Assembly: GCF_008634025.1 (NCBI RefSeq)
Contig: NZ_PDCM01000001.1
Span: forward strand, 372,001-436,000
Direction: 5' to 3'
DNA length: 64,000 nucleotides
From: Streptomyces albofaciens JCM 4342
GTDB lineage: Bacteria; Actinomycetota; Actinomycetes; Streptomycetales; Streptomycetaceae
The notes beneath the pieces were generated by a model. It saw only the letters and a list, made by a program, of their open reading frames with translations, was not told the DNA's origin and ran no database searches. Position 1 is the first letter of the stretch. Each line of letters begins with the position of its first letter. The translations under genes were made by a program, and so were the position numbers. Shown in pieces: positions 1 through 8,629 of this stretch.

Positions 1-362
1 GTGGCGCGGATCAGCGCCCCGTGCGTGACATCGGGGTCATCCCCCGCGTCCTTCACGACCGCTGCCATGGCCACGGCGCGGTCCTCGGCCATCTCCTCCG
101 CGGCCAACGCGAACGCGGGCGTCTGCCCCTTCGGCAGGGTGATCCGCACCGGATCGGGAAAGTCCCCCGTCAACAGGGCCGTGTACGCCGCCGTGGTCGC
201 CGCGGTGGCACAGGCCCCGGTCGTCCAGCCGTGCCGCAGCCCGGTGTGCGCGAGCTGGGCGGTACGGCCGCCGGTGGCGCTGCCCGCACCGGCCGTGGGC
301 TCCCCGGCGCGGCCTCCCGTACCGTTCGTGTCCGCACCCGTACCCGTACGCGCCTCACCCAT
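1..362 (-). CDS. cbiD: Cobalt-precorrin-5B C1-methyltransferase CbiD, N-terminal part only (cut by window edge)
   Basis: Reading the minus strand from the ATG at 362-360 gives about 120 residues that run off the window at base 1. After a Gly/Thr-rich leader of about 40 residues comes LRHGWTTGACATAA, then LPKGQTPAFAL and VVKDAGDDPDVTHG. These are the conserved N-terminal blocks of CbiD. The enzyme methylates C1 of the corrin ring with S-adenosylmethionine in cobalamin synthesis. No other in-frame start lies upstream of the conserved part. It is divergent from cobK with only 17 bp between start codons, so at least one promoter must overlap the other gene or give a leaderless message. Only the first third or so of the protein is visible. 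Confidence 0.9.
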   Translation of the reverse strand, partial: MGEARTGTGADTNGTGGRAGEPTAGAGSATGGRTAQLAHTGLRHGWTTGACATAATTAAYTALLTGDFPDPVRITLPKGQTPAFALAAEEMAEDRAVAMAAVVKDAGDDPDVTHGALIRA

Positions 363-379
363 GGAGAAACCCGCCCGCC

Positions 380-1183
380 ATGAGCGCCCCCGCCGGCTCC
401 GCACGCCGCCCGCACGTCCTGATCCTCGGCGGCACGACCGAGGCCCGCGCCCTGGCCGCCGACCTGGCGGACCGGTTCCCCGCCGCGACCGGCCCGGCGG
501 ACCGGCTCCCCGGCCTGCGCGTCACCACATCCCTGGCGGGCCGGGTGGCCGCGCCGCGGCTCCCGGCCGGCGAGGTCCGCATCGGCGGATTCGGAGGCCC
601 GGACGGCCTCGCACACTGGCTGCGCGAGCACGCGGTGGACGCGCTCATCGACGCCACCCATCCCTTCGCCGGCACGATCAGTTTCAACGCGGCGCAGGCG
701 GCCGCCACCGCCCATGTTCCCCTGCTCGCCCTCCGCAGGCCCGGCTGGGTCCCGGAGCCCGGCGACGACTGGCACCCGGTGGCGTCCCTGGCCGAGGCCG
801 CGGAAGCCGTACGAGGACTCGGCCACCGCGTCTTCCTCACCACCGGCCGCATGGGCCTCGCCACCTTCGCCCACCTCACCGACCAGTGGTTCCTGGTCCG
901 CTCGGTGGACGCCCCCGAGCCACCTTTCCCGCCGCGCATGGAGGTCCTCCTCGACCGGGGCCCCTTCACCCTCGAAGGCGAACGCGCGCTTCTCTCGGAC
1001 CACCGCATCGACGTCCTGGTGACCAAGGACAGCGGCGCCGCGGCCACGGCCCCGAAACTGACGGCGGCGCGAGAGGCGGGGGTACCGGTTGTGGTGGTGC
1101 GGCGGCCGGCGGTGCCGGAGGGGGTGCCGGTGGTGGAGACGGTGGGGGACGCGATCGCATGGCTCCGGATACGCCTCGGCTGA
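380..1183 (+). CDS. cobK: Precorrin-6A reductase CobK
   Basis: The protein has 267 residues, a normal CobK/CbiJ length. It starts with a nucleotide-binding loop (HVLILGGTTEARALA, about residues 12-26) and carries the family block DALIDATHPFAGTISFN in its first half. It reduces precorrin-6A to dihydro-precorrin-6A with NADPH in the cytoplasm. GGAG at 363-366 is 13 bases before the ATG and can serve as ribosome site. The gene is divergent from cbiD and is separated from cobIJ-cobH-cobG by a block of unrelated genes. This split arrangement of the pathway is recognisable for Streptomyces. Substrate form (cobalt-containing or cobalt-free) cannot be decided from sequence. The late chelatase CobN nearby favours the cobalt-free, aerobic-type route. 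Confidence 0.93.
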   Translation: MSAPAGSARRPHVLILGGTTEARALAADLADRFPAATGPADRLPGLRVTTSLAGRVAAPRLPAGEVRIGGFGGPDGLAHWLREHAVDALIDATHPFAGTISFNAAQAAATAHVPLLALRRPGWVPEPGDDWHPVASLAEAAEAVRGLGHRVFLTTGRMGLATFAHLTDQWFLVRSVDAPEPPFPPRMEVLLDRGPFTLEGERALLSDHRIDVLVTKDSGAAATAPKLTAAREAGVPVVVVRRPAVPEGVPVVETVGDAIAWLRIRLG

Positions 1184-1364
1184 TCTGCTGCTTTCTTTGC
1201 GCCTTCCGGTCGCTTTTGACGGGACGCATACGGGCGAGCCGTTGTCCCCGGTGATCCGGTCGGCCGAGACTGTTGGGGCCATGCCACCCGAGCAGCGGCC
1301 CGACCCGGTCTGACCCTGCCTGGCCGCCGGGGTGGCCGCCATGCCTGTTCAGGGGGAACATCTC

Positions 1365-1940
1365 GTGCTCAAGAAGACCATCGCAGCGATCGCCGTGGCG
1401 TGCGGCGCCCTCCTCACCACCACCCTCGCCGCTCCGGCCGGAGCCGCCGAGGCGCCCGCCGACAATGGCGGCGCGTACCTGAACCGGCCCGTTCCGAAGG
1501 ACCCGGCGGAGGCCGCGAAGCTGGCCCGGGAGCGTGCCGAGGCCGTCCACCTCCGCACGCCCGCGAACAAGCTCTGCACCGGCACCTGGAAGCACGCCGT
1601 ATCCACCGTCACCTTCCAGCGCGCGCACGGCGGCACGCTGGCGTGGGGCTTCAAGCTGTCGCACACGTCCCGCGCGAACCTCGGATCACCGGTGGTCGTC
1701 TCCATGCCGTACGCGTACGTCAACGGCAAGTCGATCAATCCGCCGTACAGCCCGCACACTGCCGTGAACACCTACAACTTCCACGGGAGCATGAAGAAGT
1801 ACCAGTACACGGGTGGTGGGTCCGGCACCATCGCCACCGGTAACAAGGTGACGTTCTACTGGTTCCTGAAGGGCGCCAAGCCGAACACCGCGGCCGACCG
1901 CTACATCACCTGCAAGGTCCCCAAGCCCGGGAGCGCGTGA
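1365..1940 (+). CDS. Secreted protein of unknown function
   Basis: I chose the GTG at 1365, preceded by GGGGGAA (1352-1358), over an upstream ATG at 1332. It puts a clean signal peptide at the N terminus: basic MLKK, a hydrophobic stretch to about residue 22, and an APAGAAEAPA-type cleavage region. The mature part, about 160 residues, has two cysteines (LCTGTW and ITCKV). It is rich in Thr, Tyr and Asn, as in extracellular beta-rich proteins. I do not recognise a family. It follows cobK by 181 bp and is probably transcribed on its own or with the next gene, which starts 7 bp after its stop. Confidence 0.7.
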   Translation: MLKKTIAAIAVACGALLTTTLAAPAGAAEAPADNGGAYLNRPVPKDPAEAAKLARERAEAVHLRTPANKLCTGTWKHAVSTVTFQRAHGGTLAWGFKLSHTSRANLGSPVVVSMPYAYVNGKSINPPYSPHTAVNTYNFHGSMKKYQYTGGGSGTIATGNKVTFYWFLKGAKPNTAADRYITCKVPKPGSA

Positions 1941-1947
1941 CCCCGCC

Positions 1948-2322
1948 ATGAGCCGTGAGCCCCGCCCCACCACCGTCCGCGTCCTCGACGGCCGCCACGA
2001 ACTGACGCTGCGTGGCGTGACCCGTCAGGACGACTCGTTCCGCATCGGCTACACGGTCGCTCCGCCGCTGCCGGACGACTCCGACGGCCCCGGGGGCAGC
2101 CCCGTCCTGCTGGTCTTCGAAGCCGAGGACGACCTCGGCAACGAGTACAGCGACTGGGGCGGGGCGTACGGCCTCAGCGACGACGGTTCGCACACGGACG
2201 GCACACTCACCGCCCAGCCGGCTCTCCCGCCCGGCGCGCGGAGCCTGGCCGTCCACGTCACTTTCCTACGGGGCGGCGAGGAGTACGCGTACGAGGTGGC
2301 GCTGGACGTTCCGGCGGCCTGA
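1948..2322 (+). CDS. Small acidic protein of unknown function
   Basis: The 124-residue product has no signal peptide or membrane segment. It alternates short hydrophobic strands with acidic stretches (SPVLLVFEAEDDLGNEY, then LAVHVTFLRGGEEYAYEV), which suggests a beta-sandwich fold. It starts 7 bp after the preceding gene, so the two are likely co-transcribed. GGGAG lies in the end of that gene as a possible ribosome site. No family was recognised. Codon use is typical of the surrounding genes. Confidence 0.6.
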   Translation: MSREPRPTTVRVLDGRHELTLRGVTRQDDSFRIGYTVAPPLPDDSDGPGGSPVLLVFEAEDDLGNEYSDWGGAYGLSDDGSHTDGTLTAQPALPPGARSLAVHVTFLRGGEEYAYEVALDVPAA

Positions 2323-2497
2323 CCCGCACGCAGCCCCTATCAAGCCGATAGCCGCCAACCCGGCCGTCACCGGGGCCGTGACGCGCTCCATCGGTTGGCT
2401 TCCCGGACGCGTGCCGCCAAGGCCTCGCGGCGGGCGGCGTCGTCCGGGGGTGGGGCTGGTTGCGGGGTCGGGGCCGGGGGCCGAGGCTCTTCGTCGG

Positions 2498-2725
2498 TCA
2501 CGTCGAGCACGTCCGGAGTACGGCGGCGAGACGGCGGGCCACCTCGGGGGTGCAGCGGCCGAGCGTGACGAGTGGGCGGGCGATGTCGCCGGTGATGGAC
2601 GGGGTGTCCAGGCTCAGGGTCGGGAGCTTGATGCCGACGGCGGTGAGGGCGGTACGGAGTTCGTCGCGCGCTTCCTCGGCGATTTTGATCGTATTTGTGG
2701 TTCGGATGGGCTCGGTCGTAGCCAT
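2498..2725 (-). CDS. Small hypothetical protein divergent from the XRE regulator
   Basis: I start this at the ATG at 2725-2723 (MATTEPIRTTNT), which has AAAGG about 8 bases upstream. The ORF could extend 18 residues further to 2779, but that extension has no ribosome site. The 75-residue product has a helical middle (KIAEEARDELRTALTAVGIKLPTL) and a second helix near the C terminus. It is divergent from an XRE/DUF397 pair. Such small partner genes are common at WhiJ-type loci of Streptomyces, but I cannot assign this one. Base composition in 2,700-3,900 looks lower in G+C than the flanks. Confidence 0.55.
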   Translation of the reverse strand: MATTEPIRTTNTIKIAEEARDELRTALTAVGIKLPTLSLDTPSITGDIARPLVTLGRCTPEVARRLAAVLRTCST

Positions 2726-2754
2726 GTGCTTCTGCCTTTGAGTGGTCGAAGGAA

Positions 2755-2771
2755 ACGCAAACACCTTGCGT
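2755..2771. promoter_or_regulatory. Inverted repeat in the divergent XRE/small-gene promoter region
   Basis: ACGCAA (2755-2760) and TTGCGT (2766-2771) are perfect inverted arms around a 5-base spacer, followed by an AT-rich TATAAAC. The repeat sits about 30 bp upstream of the small minus-strand gene and 80 bp upstream of the XRE gene. It is a plausible binding site for the XRE protein. That is inference from position and symmetry only. Confidence 0.35.
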
Positions 2772-2850
2772 ATAAACATGGTTACCCTCCGAAGGGGGCG
2801 CTGGCAGGGAGGTCGGCGTTGCTCTTCGCGCGGGACAACAGGGAGTTGAG

Positions 2851-3675
2851 GTGGCTATGCGCGATTCCGAGTCCGAGGAAGAGTCAGCTCGTGAGGTGCT
2901 CGCGAGGGAGCTGCAACGCTTGCGCAGCGCTTCGGGGAAAACGCTGGCTCAGTTGTCCGAGGAGGTCAACTACGACCGGACGTACTTGAATCGCCTGGAG
3001 AACGGTGAGCGTCTTTCCAAGCGAGAAGTCATGGAGGCGTTGGACCGGGCTTACGGAACTGACCAACTGCTCGTCGGGCTGTGGAAACTGGCACGCCGTG
3101 AGACGTTCCCCGACCGCTACAAGAGGTTCATGTGGTACGAATCGATGGCCACCTTCATGCACAAGTACATGATGGTCATGCCCGGTCTGTTGCAGACCGA
3201 GGAGTATGCCCGGGCCGTACTGTCCTCCGCGCCGACTCCGGTCAACCCCGATGAGCTGGACGAACTGGTCGTCGCACGCATGGGCAGGCAGGAAATCCTG
3301 AGCCGCCCGGAACCGCCCAGTCTCCGGGTGATTCTCGACGAGTCGGTGCTTCGCCGGCCCTTGGCGGACGACGGCGCCTGGCAGCGGCAACTCGCGCACT
3401 TGGTCGAGCCCGGCGAGGCGCCGAACATCACCCTCCAGGTTCTCCCGCTCAATGCCGGAGTGCACGACTTGATGGGTGGCTCACTCTCGCTTCTGTGGAT
3501 GGCGGACGGCGCCACCGTTGCCTACCTTGAGGGCAACAAGTCGGGCGTCCTGATCGAGGAGGCGGCAGAGGTGGCGCAGTACCGCCGTTCCTACGAGCAA
3601 CTGCGGGACCTGGCGCTACAGCCGGGCGACTCAGTCACGTTCATCAAGCGGTTGTTGGAGGACAGCAGAGCATGA
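2851..3675 (+). CDS. XRE-family regulator with C-terminal DUF5753-type domain
   Basis: The 274-residue product has an N-terminal Cro/XRE helix-turn-helix at about residues 18-70 (LRSASGKTLAQLSEEV, then TYLNRLENGER). A long C-terminal part follows with MPGLLQTEEYARAVL and VARMGRQEILSR, the blocks typical of the ligand-binding-like domain found in Streptomyces WhiJ-type regulators. GTG at 2851 is preceded by GGGAG (2841-2845). An ATG two codons later is also possible. Its last codons overlap the DUF397 gene by four bases, so the two are translationally coupled. WhiJ-type pairs influence development and antibiotic production. The role of this copy is unknown. Confidence 0.88.
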   Translation: MAMRDSESEEESAREVLARELQRLRSASGKTLAQLSEEVNYDRTYLNRLENGERLSKREVMEALDRAYGTDQLLVGLWKLARRETFPDRYKRFMWYESMATFMHKYMMVMPGLLQTEEYARAVLSSAPTPVNPDELDELVVARMGRQEILSRPEPPSLRVILDESVLRRPLADDGAWQRQLAHLVEPGEAPNITLQVLPLNAGVHDLMGGSLSLLWMADGATVAYLEGNKSGVLIEEAAEVAQYRRSYEQLRDLALQPGDSVTFIKRLLEDSRA

Positions 3676-3881
3676 AGAAAAGCATCGGTCCGACAGCCGT
3701 GCAGTGGCGAAAGAGCAGCCACAGCAACGGCGGGGACGGGAACTGCGTCGAGGTTGCCGACGGCTTCCCGGAGGTCGTTCCCGTACGTGACAGCAAGGAC
3801 CCGGACGGTCCGGTGCTGATATTCACCCATGAGGTGTGGGGCGCCTTCGTCGGTGGGCTGAAGGGGAGCAGTCGCGCTTGA
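3672..3881 (+). CDS. DUF397 protein, partner of the XRE regulator
   Basis: The 69-residue product has the DUF397 signature: VQWRKSSHSNGGDGNCVEVA, then VPVRDSKDPDGPVLIFT. ATG at 3672 overlaps the TGA of the XRE gene (ATGA). DUF397 proteins, including BldB-like ones, are encoded next to WhiJ-like regulators in Streptomyces and are thought to act with them. Length and gene order match that class. The target process of this pair cannot be told from the sequence. Confidence 0.9.
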   Translation: MKKSIGPTAVQWRKSSHSNGGDGNCVEVADGFPEVVPVRDSKDPDGPVLIFTHEVWGAFVGGLKGSSRA

Positions 3882-3882
3882 C

Positions 3883-4383
3883 TCAGTCGCCCCGTCGCTT
3901 CAACTTCAGGACGTGGCACGCGTCCGGTGCGCCGCCCAGGCGTTGGTACAGGACCGGGTGACCCTTCTCCTCGCCGATCCGCAGGGAACGGACCGTGCTG
4001 CGTTCCAGGTCGGCGTCGATGCGGTCGAAGGCAAGGGTGAGTGTGGTGCGGTCCGGGGAGACGGCCCAGTTGCCGTCACCGATGATGCCCGAAGAGGGTG
4101 GCTCGGCGGTGGCCTGCTCGATGCTTGTGTTCTTCGGCCAGTCGTGGGTCAGGAAGGTGCGGCCGAGCCGGCCGCCGAGATTCTTGAGATCCAGTGAGGC
4201 TCCTCTGGAAGAAGACCACTCACCGTACAGATCGGCGGCGTCGTAGCGCGTGGACGGAACCGGGCCGCAACGTTCCTCCTCGGTCGCGCAGCCGGTGAGG
4301 GAAACGGCGAGCAGGAGCAGGGTGGAGGCGGCCGCCGTGGAGCGTAGCCGTAAGCGCACCCGCCTCTTCCATTGGCTGGTCAT
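3883..4383 (-). CDS. Putative lipoprotein of unknown function
   Basis: The 166-residue product starts with a basic n-region (KRRVRLRLR), then a hydrophobic stretch ending in LTGC, a good lipobox with cysteine near residue 32. It should therefore be anchored on the outer face of the membrane. The mature part contains a GEWSSSRGASLDL block and a strand-rich C-terminal half (TTLTLAFDRID, HPVLYQRLGG), resembling small lipocalin-like or stress lipoproteins, but I cannot name a family. GGGGGAA lies about 10 bases before the ATG. It converges on the DUF397 gene with one base between stop codons. Confidence 0.75.
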   Translation of the reverse strand: MTSQWKRRVRLRLRSTAAASTLLLLAVSLTGCATEEERCGPVPSTRYDAADLYGEWSSSRGASLDLKNLGGRLGRTFLTHDWPKNTSIEQATAEPPSSGIIGDGNWAVSPDRTTLTLAFDRIDADLERSTVRSLRIGEEKGHPVLYQRLGGAPDACHVLKLKRRGD

Positions 4384-4561
4384 GTGGGTGATTCCCCCGC
4401 TTGTCCGGTGAGCTGCCCGCCGTACGGGCGGGATCGCGCCGAGAGTAAGTGATCTACGGCGGTCCGGACCGGTGGTGGCTGAATCTGCCGGGTGGGCGGG
4501 GGGATCGTGGCGGGGATTCGACGGGACGGGTGGGCCCGGGCCACGGGCCCACCCCGGGTGA

Positions 4562-6106
4562 TTACTTCTCCGGATACCGCCGCGGCGTCCACACCGTCTC
4601 GCGCTCGTCCTCCGGGCTGCGCCGTACCGACTCCGTCTGGGACGAGCCGATCAGGAGGATCGTGCGCATGTCGACTTCCTCGGGGGCGAGGGCGGCCAGG
4701 GGGACCACGCGGACGGATTCGGTGGGGCCGCCCACGTCGCGGGCCATGACCACCGGGGTGTCGGGGGAGCGGTGTTCCAGGAGGAGTGCGCGGGCCTTGG
4801 CCACCTGCCAGGTGCGGGTGCGGGAGCCGGGGTTGTAGAGGGCCATCGCCAGGTCGGCGGTGGCGGCCGCGCGCAGGCGGTCGGCGATGACTTCCCAGGG
4901 CTTGAGGCGGTCGGAGAGGGAGATCACCGCGTAGTCGTGGCCGAGGGGCGCGCCCGCGCGGGCGGCTGCCGCGTTGGCGGCGGTGACGCCGGGGAGGACG
5001 CGTACGGGGACGGAGCGGTAGGGGTCTTGGGCGGCTACTTCCAGGACGGCTGTCGCCATGGCGAAGATGCCCGGGTCGCCGCCGGAGACGACCGCGACCC
5101 GGCGGCCGCGGCGGGCCAGGTCGAGGGCCAGTTCGGCGCGTTCGGACTCGACCTTGTTGTCGGAGGCGTGGCGCGCCTGGCCGGGGCGTACGGGGACGCG
5201 GTCGAGGTAGGTGGTGTAGCCGACCAGGTCGGTGGCGGAGGCCAGGGCACCGCGGGACTCCGGGGTCAGCCACAGGGGGCCGGCCGGGCCGGTGCCGACG
5301 ACCACGACCGAGCCGGCGGCCGGAGCGGGCGGCGGGGTGGCGATGCGGCTGGGGACCACGGCGACGGAGAAGTACGGGACGGAGGCCGGGTCCACTTCCG
5401 ACAACGGTGCCGTCCGCTCCCCCGGCATCGTGGCGCGCTCGACGTAGTCCGCCTCCGGCAGGCGGCCGGAGTCGGTGAGCGCCTGGTGCACGGAGGGGAA
5501 GGTGCGGCCGAGCTTCATGACGACCGCGGCGTCGGTGGCGGCGAGGCGGGCGGTGAGTTCCTCGGTCGGCAGGGTGCCGGGGAGGATCGTCAGCACCTCG
5601 TCCGCCTCGCACAGGGGCTTGCCGAGGCGGGCCGCCGCCGCACTGACGGACGTGACGCCGGGGATGACCTCGGTCTCGTAGCGGTCGGCCAGGCGCTGGT
5701 GCATGTGCTGGTACGAGCCGTAGAAGAGCGGGTCGCCCTCGGCGAGCACGGCGACGGTGCGGCCCGCGTCGAGGTGGGCGGCGAGGCGGGCGGCGGCCTC
5801 GGTGTAGAAGTCGTTGAGGGCGCCGCGGTAGCCGTCGGGGTGGTCGGTCGACTCCGTGGTGACCGGGTAGACCAGGCGCTCTTCGATGTGGTCGGGCCGG
5901 ATGTGCCGCTCGGCGATGGAGCGCGCGATCGAGCGGCCGTGCCGGGCGCTGTGGTAGGCGATCACGTCGGCGGCGGCGATGACCTCGACGGCGCGCAGGG
6001 TCATCAGGTTGGGGTCGCCGGGGCCGAGGCCGACTCCGTACAGACGTCCCGGGGCGGCCCCGGACCGCTCGGCCGTGCGGCCGGGGGTGGTGTGCTGCTC
6101 GGTCAC
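4562..6106 (-). CDS. cobIJ: Bifunctional precorrin-2 C20- / precorrin-3B C17-methyltransferase CobIJ
   Basis: The 514-residue product fuses two SAM-dependent corrin methyltransferases. The first half begins [20 protein letters not shown] and contains [16 protein letters not shown], as in CobI (C20 methylation of precorrin-2). The second begins [18 protein letters not shown] and contains [18 protein letters not shown], as in CobJ (C17 methylation with ring contraction). I place the start at GTG 6106-6104, which overlaps the stop of cobH as GTGA. An upstream extension to 6367 would be out-of-frame shadow of cobH. The fusion is the usual form in actinobacteria. Likely the last gene of the cobG-cobH-cobIJ transcript. 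Confidence 0.94.
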   Translation of the reverse strand: MTEQHTTPGRTAERSGAAPGRLYGVGLGPGDPNLMTLRAVEVIAAADVIAYHSARHGRSIARSIAERHIRPDHIEERLVYPVTTESTDHPDGYRGALNDFYTEAAARLAAHLDAGRTVAVLAEGDPLFYGSYQHMHQRLADRYETEVIPGVTSVSAAAARLGKPLCEADEVLTILPGTLPTEELTARLAATDAAVVMKLGRTFPSVHQALTDSGRLPEADYVERATMPGERTAPLSEVDPASVPYFSVAVVPSRIATPPPAPAAGSVVVVGTGPAGPLWLTPESRGALASATDLVGYTTYLDRVPVRPGQARHASDNKVESERAELALDLARRGRRVAVVSGGDPGIFAMATAVLEVAAQDPYRSVPVRVLPGVTAANAAAARAGAPLGHDYAVISLSDRLKPWEVIADRLRAAATADLAMALYNPGSRTRTWQVAKARALLLEHRSPDTPVVMARDVGGPTESVRVVPLAALAPEEVDMRTILLIGSSQTESVRRSPEDERETVWTPRRYPEK

Positions 6107-6735
6107 TCTTCCACGCTCGCTATCGCGTTGATCGCCGCCGCGGCCATCGCGCTGCCGCCGCGCCGCCCGCGTACCACCAGGTGTTCCAGGCCGGACGGGT
6201 GCTGGACCAGCGCGTCCTTGGACTCGGCCGCGCCGATGAAGCCGACCGGTATGCCGAGGACGGCGGCCGGGCGGGGCGCGCCCTCCTCGATCATCTCCAG
6301 GAGGCGGAACAGCGCGGTGGGCGCGTTGCCGACGGCGACCACCGCACCGTCCAGGCGGTCCCGCCACAGTTCGAGGGCGGCGGCGCTGCGGGTGGTGCCC
6401 ATGCGCTTCGCCAGGTCCGGTACGGACGGGTCGGCGAGGGTGCAGATCACCTCGTTGTCCGCGGGCAGCCGCTTGCGGGTGACGCCGCTGGCGACCATGT
6501 TGGCGTCGCAGAGGATGGGGGCGCCGTCGCGCAGCGCCTCGCGCGCGCGGGCGACGACCCGCGGGGAGTACGCCAGGTCGCGTACGAGGTCGGTCATGCC
6601 GCAGGCGTGGATCATCCGGACGGCGACCCGGCTGACGTCCTCGGGCAGCTGCGCGAGGTCCGCCTCGGCGCGGATGGTGGCGAAGGACTGGCGGTAGATC
6701 TCCGCCCCGTCCTTCTCGTAGTCGAACTCGCTCAC
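6103..6735 (-). CDS. cobH: Precorrin-8X methylmutase CobH
   Basis: The 210-residue product has the usual CobH/CbiC length. The block [11 protein letters not shown] at about residues 40-50 holds the histidine that shuttles the proton in the C11-to-C12 methyl shift. [15 protein letters not shown] and [19 protein letters not shown] are further family blocks. It makes hydrogenobyrinic acid from precorrin-8X. The stop overlaps the cobIJ start (GTGA), implying coupled translation. Upstream, cobG ends 47 bp before its ATG. Confidence 0.95.
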   Translation of the reverse strand: MSEFDYEKDGAEIYRQSFATIRAEADLAQLPEDVSRVAVRMIHACGMTDLVRDLAYSPRVVARAREALRDGAPILCDANMVASGVTRKRLPADNEVICTLADPSVPDLAKRMGTTRSAAALELWRDRLDGAVVAVGNAPTALFRLLEMIEEGAPRPAAVLGIPVGFIGAAESKDALVQHPSGLEHLVVRGRRGGSAMAAAAINAIASVEE

Positions 6736-6782
6736 TGTGTTTCGTTGCCCTCGGTCATTCGGTCATTCATCCGGTCATTCGG

Positions 6783-8396
6783 TCATGTCGCGGGGGGCGT
6801 ACGGGTGGCCGCGCGGGCCGTCGCGACGGCGTCGGCGAGGCGGCCGGGTTCGGCCGCGGGGACGGCGGTCACGGCGTTCGCCCCGTCGCGGGTGCCCCGT
6901 ACGGACACTTCGTAGGCGTCACCGGTGGCCACGACATCGACCCACGCGCCGTGCGGGTGGCCGCAGCGACGCGCGCAGCCCGACCAGTGGACGGGCAGCG
7001 GATCGGTGCCGCCCGCAGTGGGCACGGCGGTGCCCGTTGTCACCGCGGCCACCGCGGCCACCGCGTCCGCCCGTACGTCGGCCAGGGACTTGGCGCAGCC
7101 GGGGCGGCCGGTGCAGGCGCCGAGTCCGTACCAGGGGGAGGCGGGATCGGTGACCAGGCCGGTCGCCGCCAGGTCACGCAGCCTGGTACCGGCCGTCTCC
7201 GCGGACAGGCCGGGCAGCACCACGCCGCGCCAGGGTGTCATACGCAGTTCGCCGGCCCCGTCCCGGGCGGCGATGGCGGCCAGTTCCCGCAGGTGGGCGC
7301 TGGTGAGGCGGCCGAGGGGGGCGAGGAGGGAGAGGGCGGTGGCCGAAGTGCCGTCGGGGGTGGTGACCAGGCCCGGCCGGGGCGGGGCCGGGCGGGTGGG
7401 GGCCGGGGGCGCGGCGGTCGCGCAGGACTCCGCGAGTTGCGTACGCAGATGTACGCGGACCGTCGCCGCCCCGTAGCCGGGCGGCAGCTCCCGTACGCGC
7501 CACGCCCCGTTGCCCGCTTCCCGGGCGACCGCGAGGAACGCCTCCGCGGCGTTCAGCGCCACGCGCGGCGCGTCGCAGCCGGGCAGCCGCAGCGCCTCCA
7601 CGTCGTCGCCGATGCGCAGCAGCGCCGTACCGCCCGCTTCTGCGATCAACGTCACATCGGCGCCGAGCGCGGCCACGTCGCCGCGGCCGTCGTCCAGCGC
7701 GAAGAGGAAGCGGCCGGAGAGGGCGGGGGCCGTGGCGCTCGCGCACAGGAGGCGGTCCAGTTCACGGGCCCAGTCCTGGACGGCGGCGCCGCCGTCGGCG
7801 CCTTGTCCGTCCAGTCCGGCGAGCGGTGACGCGACGATGTTGCGGACGCGTTCGTGTTGGTCGGAGGGGAGGAGACCGGCGGTGCGCAGGAGGTCGGCGA
7901 GGGGCGCGGCACTGTCGGCGGCGAGGCCGCGCAGCTCCGCGTTGCCGCGGGAGGTGAGGGAGAGGTGGCCGTCGCCGAGACGGTCGGCGGCATCGGCGAG
8001 AGCGAGCGCCTGAGACGGCGTCAGCAGCCCTGCGGGCAGGCGGAGCCGGGCCAGGAAACCGTCGGCCGCTTCGTGCAGCCGCAGCGCTCCCGGACAGGCG
8101 TCACCACGGTCCCGTACGAGGGCATCGCCGCGGTCCGGCACGGGGGCGTCACGGTCCCGTACAACGGCGTCACCACGGTCCCGTACGACGGCATCGCCAC
8201 GCTCCGGCACGACGGCACCGCCGCCCTCCGATACGTCAGCGCCCGCACCGTCCCGTACATCCCGTACGACAGCGTCACCACAGCCCCGCACGCGGGCATC
8301 GCGGCCGCCCCCTGCGCAGGCGTCACCGCCGTCCCGTACGAGGGATTCGTCCCGATGCGGGGGTATCGCGGGGGTGGGCGGCATGGCGGCGAGCAT
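6783..8396 (-). CDS. cobG: Precorrin-3B synthase CobG with an expanded N-terminal repeat
   Basis: CobG uses a 4Fe-4S cluster and oxygen to make precorrin-3B, which marks the aerobic-type route. The nitrite/sulfite-reductase-like fold is visible. Cysteines at 428 and 434 (ACTGRPGCAKS) and at 474 and 478 (SGCARRCG) form the CX5C...CX3C cluster motif. DGHLSLTSRGNAELRGL is the N-terminal half-domain block. Unusual is the segment from about residue 15 to 102, built of 8-residue units of the type GDAVVRDR, placed before the conserved GDACPGALRLHEAADGFL. Total length is 537 residues, longer than I expect for the family because of this insert. The true start could be ATG 8396, ATG 8384, or a GTG inside the repeat. 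Confidence 0.9.
   Translation of the reverse strand: MLAAMPPTPAIPPHRDESLVRDGGDACAGGGRDARVRGCGDAVVRDVRDGAGADVSEGGGAVVPERGDAVVRDRGDAVVRDRDAPVPDRGDALVRDRGDACPGALRLHEAADGFLARLRLPAGLLTPSQALALADAADRLGDGHLSLTSRGNAELRGLAADSAAPLADLLRTAGLLPSDQHERVRNIVASPLAGLDGQGADGGAAVQDWARELDRLLCASATAPALSGRFLFALDDGRGDVAALGADVTLIAEAGGTALLRIGDDVEALRLPGCDAPRVALNAAEAFLAVAREAGNGAWRVRELPPGYGAATVRVHLRTQLAESCATAAPPAPTRPAPPRPGLVTTPDGTSATALSLLAPLGRLTSAHLRELAAIAARDGAGELRMTPWRGVVLPGLSAETAGTRLRDLAATGLVTDPASPWYGLGACTGRPGCAKSLADVRADAVAAVAAVTTGTAVPTAGGTDPLPVHWSGCARRCGHPHGAWVDVVATGDAYEVSVRGTRDGANAVTAVPAAEPGRLADAVATARAATRTPPAT
8095..8345. repeat. 24-bp coding tandem repeat inside cobG
   Basis: About ten degenerate 24-base units (such as the two ending GTCCCGTAC at about 8160 and 8185) keep the cobG frame and encode repeats of GDAVVRDR. 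Every unit is a multiple of three, so expansion or contraction would change only N-terminal length. The charged, glycine-rich translation looks disordered. Confidence 0.85.
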
Positions 8397-8454
8397 ACCG
8401 ACGATGGCTCGGGCGGTCCCCCGCCCGGCCGTCGGCGGCAGCCCTTACTATGCA

Positions 8455-8622
8455 GGTCGGTGGGTCAGCTGGCCCGCCGGACGCCAGCGACGGCGCCAAG
8501 GGAGGAAGCCCGGTGGAAATCCGGCGCGGTCCCGCCACTGTGAGCCCGGCCACCGCCGGGCGAGCCAGGAACTCCCGCCGTCCGTGACACCGCCCGGGGC
8601 GCGGACCCCGAGGAAGGCCAGA
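8455..8622 (+). promoter_or_regulatory. Cobalamin (AdoCbl) riboswitch upstream of cobN
   Basis: Conserved core elements appear in order: GGAGGAAGCCCGGTGGAAAT at about 8501-8520, CCGGCGCGGTCCCGCCACTG with the B12 box GCCACTG at 8534-8540, then GAGCCAGGAACTCCCGCC at 8562-8579, and GAAGGCCAGACGCC just before the cobN start. Limits are approximate. A TACTAT hexamer at 8446-8451 could be the -10 element of the promoter, with transcription starting near 8457. The ribosome site and start of cobN lie right at the 3' edge, so control is probably at translation start or by early termination. Cobalamin would shut off cobN. No second copy is seen before cobG. Confidence 0.93.
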
Positions 8623-8629
8623 CGCCGCC

